Below, piece after piece: positions 58,400 through 64,000 of a stretch of 64,000 bases of DNA (the first letter of the stretch is position 1; each line of letters opens with the position of its first letter). The notes under the pieces are model-generated. The model saw only the letters and a list, made by a program, of their open reading frames with translations, searched no databases and was not told where the DNA came from. Source of the stretch: Thinopyrum elongatum (lineage: Eukaryota; Streptophyta; Magnoliopsida; Poales; Poaceae); assembly GCA_011799875.1 (NCBI GenBank), contig CM022297.1, positions 442,791,292 through 442,855,291 of the forward strand, read 5' to 3'. The position numbers were made by a program, and so were the translations under genes.

Positions 58400-61300
58400 T
58401 AGCTAAATAGCCGCAGTCCTATGAATTTCAATACTGGAGAAAGATTCACAAGATAACTAATGGGAGGTAAACGATACATCATCACGTGGATTGATAGTAG
58501 ACTGAGCTCCATGGTAAGAACAGGTGCTTGGATTCCACAGTCATATGGCCGCAAGCGCATCCATAGTGTATGTTTCCAAATTGTTTGTGTATTTACTTAA
58601 TCAGTAATATCTCAGGCCAGTCTCCAAACTTTTCCGGAACCATCAAAATACATTTTCTCCACGTCATATTAGTAGCTCTAATAATGTTGTTGTTCTAATG
58701 TGGGCCCAGGACCCATCTTGCCCCTGCCTCTGTCACTGTAAATAAGTCTAGTATGCCCCATGGAGGAAAAATATAATCAATATAACTTGTTGCATCTTCC
58801 AAAGAAAATATAACTTGTTGCACACAGTAATGAATATATCGTGTCAAGTTTCAAGAGCATGGTCTCCCTCGAATGCAATATATAAAACAAAGCAAACGAT
58901 AAACTCATTTTTTACAAACAACGGCATCATTTGAAATGCCCCTAATGAGTATCCATCCGACTTGTCAGCTAAGTCAGCAACCATGTCATTCTAACAAGTG
59001 CATCTGTTGGTTCAAGATTTATGAAAAACTATACCTTTTTTGCGAATTATGAAAAACTGTACCTAGGCACGCAAAAATGTAATATTTTTGGGATTACTTT
59101 TCGACACAAGTTAACACATATAAGTTTCAAGTTTCCGACTTAAATATTTAAAACAACATCAATACTAATTTATTTTTAAGTTTGATTGAAGGTTCGTTGA
59201 AAGCATTACATTCCATGGACAGGAAAGAGTACATGTTTATATGACCAGTTACTTGAATTAACTTGTGATGCTGCTCGGTGTATCAGAAAATTCAAGGAAG
59301 ATTGAAGCGTTTAAAAAAATAGATAGCATATTGATATGATCCAAGGTGAGAGGTCCATTATGTGGACATAGTCAAGAATTAGCATATGACGTTATGTGAC
59401 GATTAGCAGTATAGCTCATAGAATTAACTTATCTTCACGACATATCCTTCCAGCAAGAAGAATAAACTGTCAGTTTAATATAACTAAATAGATACCAGTC
59501 ATAGATGTACAAACTCAATTAATTTTATGAAGGTAGAGTTTCATGAACCAAATGAGGGACATTTTTACCAAAGAGAATCAATCGGCTTAAGTAGATTGTG
59601 TAATATGTTGCTGGAGGACGACGACCCAATAAACCTTATTCCATCGGCACCAAGATGTCCTCGCCTTTGCCCTTGCGCTCCTGGCGCGGCAGCATGGTTG
59701 ATGATGGCTCCAGCCGCTGGAGCCTCACCAGCCGCCACGTGACATCAGCTCATCAATCCATCATGGTCCGCTACTTTAGACACGTGCCTCTGCTTCTCGC
59801 CGTCCACGCCCTAAGGCTGTATCAAAAGTTCACAATAAAATCAATTATTTGCATTACCTCTTGTTTCCTAAATATGCAGAGTTCTTTGGATTAAGCAAGA
59901 TAGATCAATAGCAGAAACAATTCTAACTAAAAAAGGTGTACATGGTCATTAGGCCCATGTACATAGAGAATTTATAAATTTGACAAAAAAATGGAACCAC
60001 AATAAAAAGAACAGGTGCATAATGCATTTCAATTGTTACGAAAAATATAACATCAAAGAAGATGAAAGCAAATATTATTTTTATACAATATATATAACCG
60101 GTAGTACAGATTTATCAACCATAAAATATTTGCATGTCACAACTCCCAGTTCAATCAAATTCATATTAGAACTATAAGTGTGTTTTTGTTACACTATATA
60201 CCTGTCAATATATCAAGCAACTCATTCCTTTTGTTTGTTTTTAATAAGCACAAAACATGAACTCTAAACCTCACCTTTTGTAAAGAGAAGGATCCACAGA
60301 GCTCTGGAGCTCTATACATTCTTGCTGCAACGTAATATTATGATCAGCAGCAACGACTTTTCCATCAAGGTTGCAGGCTTGTGCTCATTGCAAATCCATA
60401 TTATAGCAGGCAATTTCAACACTCCATGATTAGCTTCCAAATCCATAATTTCGATAGGAAAATCTGGAAAAAAAAGCTACAAAGTTTATCCATCTCTACC
60501 TATCGCCAGGCGCAGGGATATACAGATTAGTGCAATAAATTTATACTCGCTATGTATTAGTTTGTTTCTTGCATCAATTTGATAAACAAACTGGGTTGCA
60601 ACGATGCCTCAATAACAATCATTGTAAAGGACACAATGGCACACACGACAACATTTAAATCACGGCTCACAAAATTCAAGGATATGCATACAAATAAAAG
60701 AAAAGAAAAAGTAAAGAATCAAACCTGCATTAGTGCATCATCTTGACTCCAGAAAACGACACCAAAGTAGATGGACACCCTTGAGGCTAGGGCAGAGCGA
60801 GGATCCTCCCAGGCTCAAAATCAGGGTGCATACTGACACCTCCAGGAGCGCGTCCGTGCAGCCGCCACTCCATCCACTCTCACAACTTGTCGGGACGACG
60901 TAGCTGCGCAACCGCCTACATCCCCTCTCACAAATGCTCGGGCCGTCACGGCCAACGGGTTGTTGTTGCCACTCCACTCAGCCGGTGCTCCTCGCAACCG
61001 CGTAGCCTCTCTCGATCTCGCCGGTCCATGGCGACTTGTTCCCCTCGAGAATCACCTTAAATCCATAGTACAAGAAAACAACACAGACCAGAAGGAGCTC
61101 TAAGGGGTTTGTGAAGTCCATGCTTTGGGCATTTAGATAAACTCTCCACAAATGGATGCAGCACGAAAATATTACATATTCTTTGAGAACATACTTCAGA
61201 GCTAATACACATACGACAATACCAGTAAAGTTTAAACAAGGAAAAGTCAGTTGTATTTTGAGCTCTTTTTGAAGAAAAATATATTGTATTTGAGCTGGGA

Positions 61301-61667
61301 AAACTTGATAGATACTATGAACAAATTACACTCACATCGCTGTGACATGGAAATGAAAAGATAAGCACCCCAAAGCATCACTACCTTTATTTCAGATCCC
61401 TGAACCTCAGCAACTTTGATAAATTTTCCGCCATTCAAAGGATCAACTATCCAGAGTTCCAGTTAGCAGACTATCCATTTTCCCTGCACTGAACTTAACT
61501 TTGTTAATGTCTGTGGTGAAATAGCACATTTCACTTGGTGGGGAACCAGATAGTCATACATTAACCTACGAAGAAGCAGAATAATTCCATGTTTTAGCAA
61601 TTCAATTTCAGGTTTTGTATTTTTTTTTAAATAATTGCTTGGCCATTGTATAGTAATAAATGTTCCT
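58400..61667. other. Intergenic DNA without recognised genes
   Basis: AT-rich DNA. Short frames at 59527-59742 and 60738-60977 have no recognisable domain. I see no gene, RNA gene or defined repeat. Confidence 0.4.
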
Positions 61668-64000
61668 TGTGACGCCCCCGGCTCAATCGTGCACTAATCA
61701 TACACGCAAACGTGCACGATCAAGCACAGGGACTCACGGGAAGATATCACAACACAACTTTAACACAAATAAACGGAGATCCACAATATTACAGACCAGG
61801 GATCACGAGGATCCGAATACATAAGTCAGTCATACAAATAATATCTGAGTACAGACATAGTTAGCCTTAAGAAGGCTAGCACAAACAACGACTCTAGATC
61901 GAAAGGCGAAGGCCTCCTGCCTGGGAGCCTCCGATCCCACTCCTGGTCGACTGGCTCGATCCAGTAGTACGTGCCGTCGGGACCCTCCTGGTAGTAAGCT
62001 CCTCCAGTGGCATCTGACTCCTGGGCTCCATCGTCTGTTGTATCACCAAGTAGGGGAATATAGGGAAAAAGAGGAAGCAAAGCAACCGTGAGTACTCATC
62101 CGAAGTACTTAGCAAGCAAGGATCTACACTACATATGCAACATTATCAAAGGGGAAAGGCTGTATATGTGGACTGGGCTGCAGAAATGCCAGAATAGAGA
62201 GAAGGCCTAGTCCTATCGAAGACTAGCATCTTCAAACATCTTCACGAAGCCACCATCTTGCAGCAATAGAAGAGAGTAGGATAGCATTTTATTAAACAAA
62301 CATGTTGAAGTAAAGCCTAGAGATCCTTCCTCGACTCCCTGCGAGAAAGCGATCCTGAAGCTTCAATTAAGTACAAATATCCAGTTCAAGTAGTAGATCG
62401 GGATACCAAACTGAGCGTCCTTTACCATAGGACCGGCTATCGATAGATTATTCTTCCCTGCAGGGGTGCACTACTGTTACCCAACACGCTCGATCACCTC
62501 TGGCCGGACACACTTGCATGGGTAATGCCCGGCCTCGGGAGATCAACATGAAGCAGCGCCCTACCTAGGCTCAGCAGAGAGGTCAGCACGTCGGACTAAC
62601 CTATGCACCCAGAGGTCTTGGGCCATCGCCCTGGGCACCCTGCGTGTTGCGTGGCTGGCCGGGGTGCAGGTGCGACACTGAACTCGTCAGTGAAGTATCC
62701 AGCCCATTCCCGACGATCAGCCCGCACAGTGAAATGTGACGTCTGAAGAGCTTTCGGGAGAAACGTACGACGTAGAGGGCCCCATAAACCATTATCCCGC
62801 GTGGTGGTAGTGCGTATAGGGCACGTTGACCCACTCAGATCAAATACCCAAATCCGATATGCTCATTTAATAACACGCGAAGACAATCAGAGTTTCTGAA
62901 GCTCCGCCACAATATCACACTCGAGTGCCCTTCCGGCACACCCGACATCATAGATCCCCTGTGGGTACCCATCAGGGTCGACCCGCCTGTAATAAAGGTC
63001 AAAGTAACCGTGTGGTCATAACATCAAGGGGGAAACCCCGAGGAATCACCCTCGGTGGATTCCACTCGATGAAATCATCAGGGTGAACGTATGAGGCATC
63101 ACCCTCGAGGTTCACACTGAGGGGTTGCACGACAGAGTCGTACCGGAAGTGGAGAAGGAGGAATCACCCTCGATGACCATGACCGAACAGCTACACTGCA
63201 GAGTATTCATCAGGAGTGCGTTACGAGGTATCACCCTCGGCACTCGATAGTAACTATGCAGAGTCGTACAACTAAGGGGGTGAAGTGATGTGTCGGTCTC
63301 TGGTCGACGATCACATTGATCGAGTCGTCGATGATCAAGCAGGGGCAACAAGGGTAAGGTGGTGGGGGTCACTGATGGTTCACTACCAACTTATACTAAG
63401 CAGTTTACCATAGGCAGGTAAGGTAACAATAAACAGGTTACAAAAGCAGGCTATGCATCAGAATAGGAGCAAACATTAACAGTAGCAAAATCTAATGCAA
63501 GCAGGAGAAATGGAATGGGCGACATCTAGATGCTCAAAGGGGGGCTTGCCTGGTTGCTCTGGCAAGGAGGGGTCGTCAATGGGCTGCTTGTCTGGAGCGT
63601 AGTCGTACTCAGCTGCAACGGTGTCGGTCTCGGCGTCTATCGAGAGAGAAGGAGGGGGGAAGAAACAGTAAATTCACGGAAAAGATGCAATCAATATGCA
63701 TGACATGCAGAGGTGTTCTACTGCCTAACTAAATGATTTAGTTAATTTAGGAATTAATTTGGATTTATTTAATTAAAGTTGAGCACTATTCATTTATCGA
63801 AATCAGTCTAAAAGTTCCATGTTCAGATAGTTAGGGGCATCTGACAGATGAACGGACCACGTATTCATATTCGTCTCGAAATTCTGAGCAACTTTCATAT
63901 ATAAATTATTTTCATCTGAGCTACGGTTTATTTTATATGATTTTCTAAAGTTTTAATCATTTTCTGAATTTATTTAATTATTTAAATTAGAATTATCCGA
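61668..64000. mobile_element. End of a large Triticeae LTR retrotransposon, cut by window end
   Basis: It begins TGTGACGCCCCCGGCTCAAT at 61668, the start of a widespread Triticeae LTR type, and continues with repeat-like sequence to the window edge. On the minus strand 61826-62080 reads as GDTTDDGAQESDATGGAYYQ followed by WIEPVDQEWDRR, a short acidic peptide often seen in this repeat. No second LTR, gag or pol is visible in the window, so the family and orientation stay open. Confidence 0.55.
63035..63245 (+). repeat. Irregular repeats of an ATCACCCTCG motif
   Basis: GAATCACCCTCGGTGGA, GCATCACCCTCGAGG, GAATCACCCTCGATGAC and GTATCACCCTCGGCAC occur about 50-65 bases apart between 63043 and 63235, with AGAGTCGTAC and TTCAYCAGG-like spacers. 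They lie within the LTR element. Confidence 0.65.

Overview
The window looks like nuclear DNA of a grass of the wheat/barley group (Triticeae). It holds two well-supported protein genes set in a dense mix of transposable elements: gypsy-type LTR elements, LINEs, PIF/Harbinger elements with TAA target duplications, Tourist and Stowaway MITEs, and a repeat-rich Mutator-like candidate. There are no operons, CRISPR arrays or bacterial-type signals. I recognised no tRNA, rRNA or other RNA gene.

Layout. 1-5882: a gag-only (non-autonomous) gypsy-like LTR retrotransposon on the minus strand; its far LTR is cut by the window edge. 6675-7066: a Harbinger end fragment and a hairpin MITE. 7306-8556 (+): a single-exon F-box gene of the AUF1/AUF2 type. 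8557-18420: intergenic DNA with a LINE (itself split by a Stowaway), several MITEs, one copy of a duplicated segment, and a 2.4-kb Harbinger element carrying a broken Myb/NAM-like ORF. 18840-45479 (-): the ATM protein kinase gene, which dominates the window. I could trace 77 coding exons with consistent splice phases. They sum to 8,982 bases, or 2,993 residues plus a stop, and run from the TAN motif through the helical solenoid and FAT domain to the kinase and FATC domains. 45512-45525: a telo-box overlapping an E2F-type site just upstream of the ATM start. 45.6-64 kb: mostly transposon-derived DNA. It includes a Mutator-like candidate, a 1.57-kb solo LTR, LINE remnants in both orientations, the second copy of the duplicated segment, a retroposon inside a MITE, a Harbinger-like element, a palindromic MITE, and one end of another LTR element running off the window.

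How the parts relate. The F-box protein would act in SCF ubiquitin ligases. ATM signals DNA double-strand breaks. I see no functional link between the two genes beyond proximity. The most informative structures are: (i) the complete ATM model, including two GC-AG introns; (ii) a direct duplication of about 1 kb on either side of ATM, whose copies act as empty-site controls for later insertions; (iii) the nested retroposon/MITE complex at 53.3-54.8 kb; and (iv) an unexplained coding-like insert on the opposite strand of an ATM intron. I found nothing I would call a new biological system.
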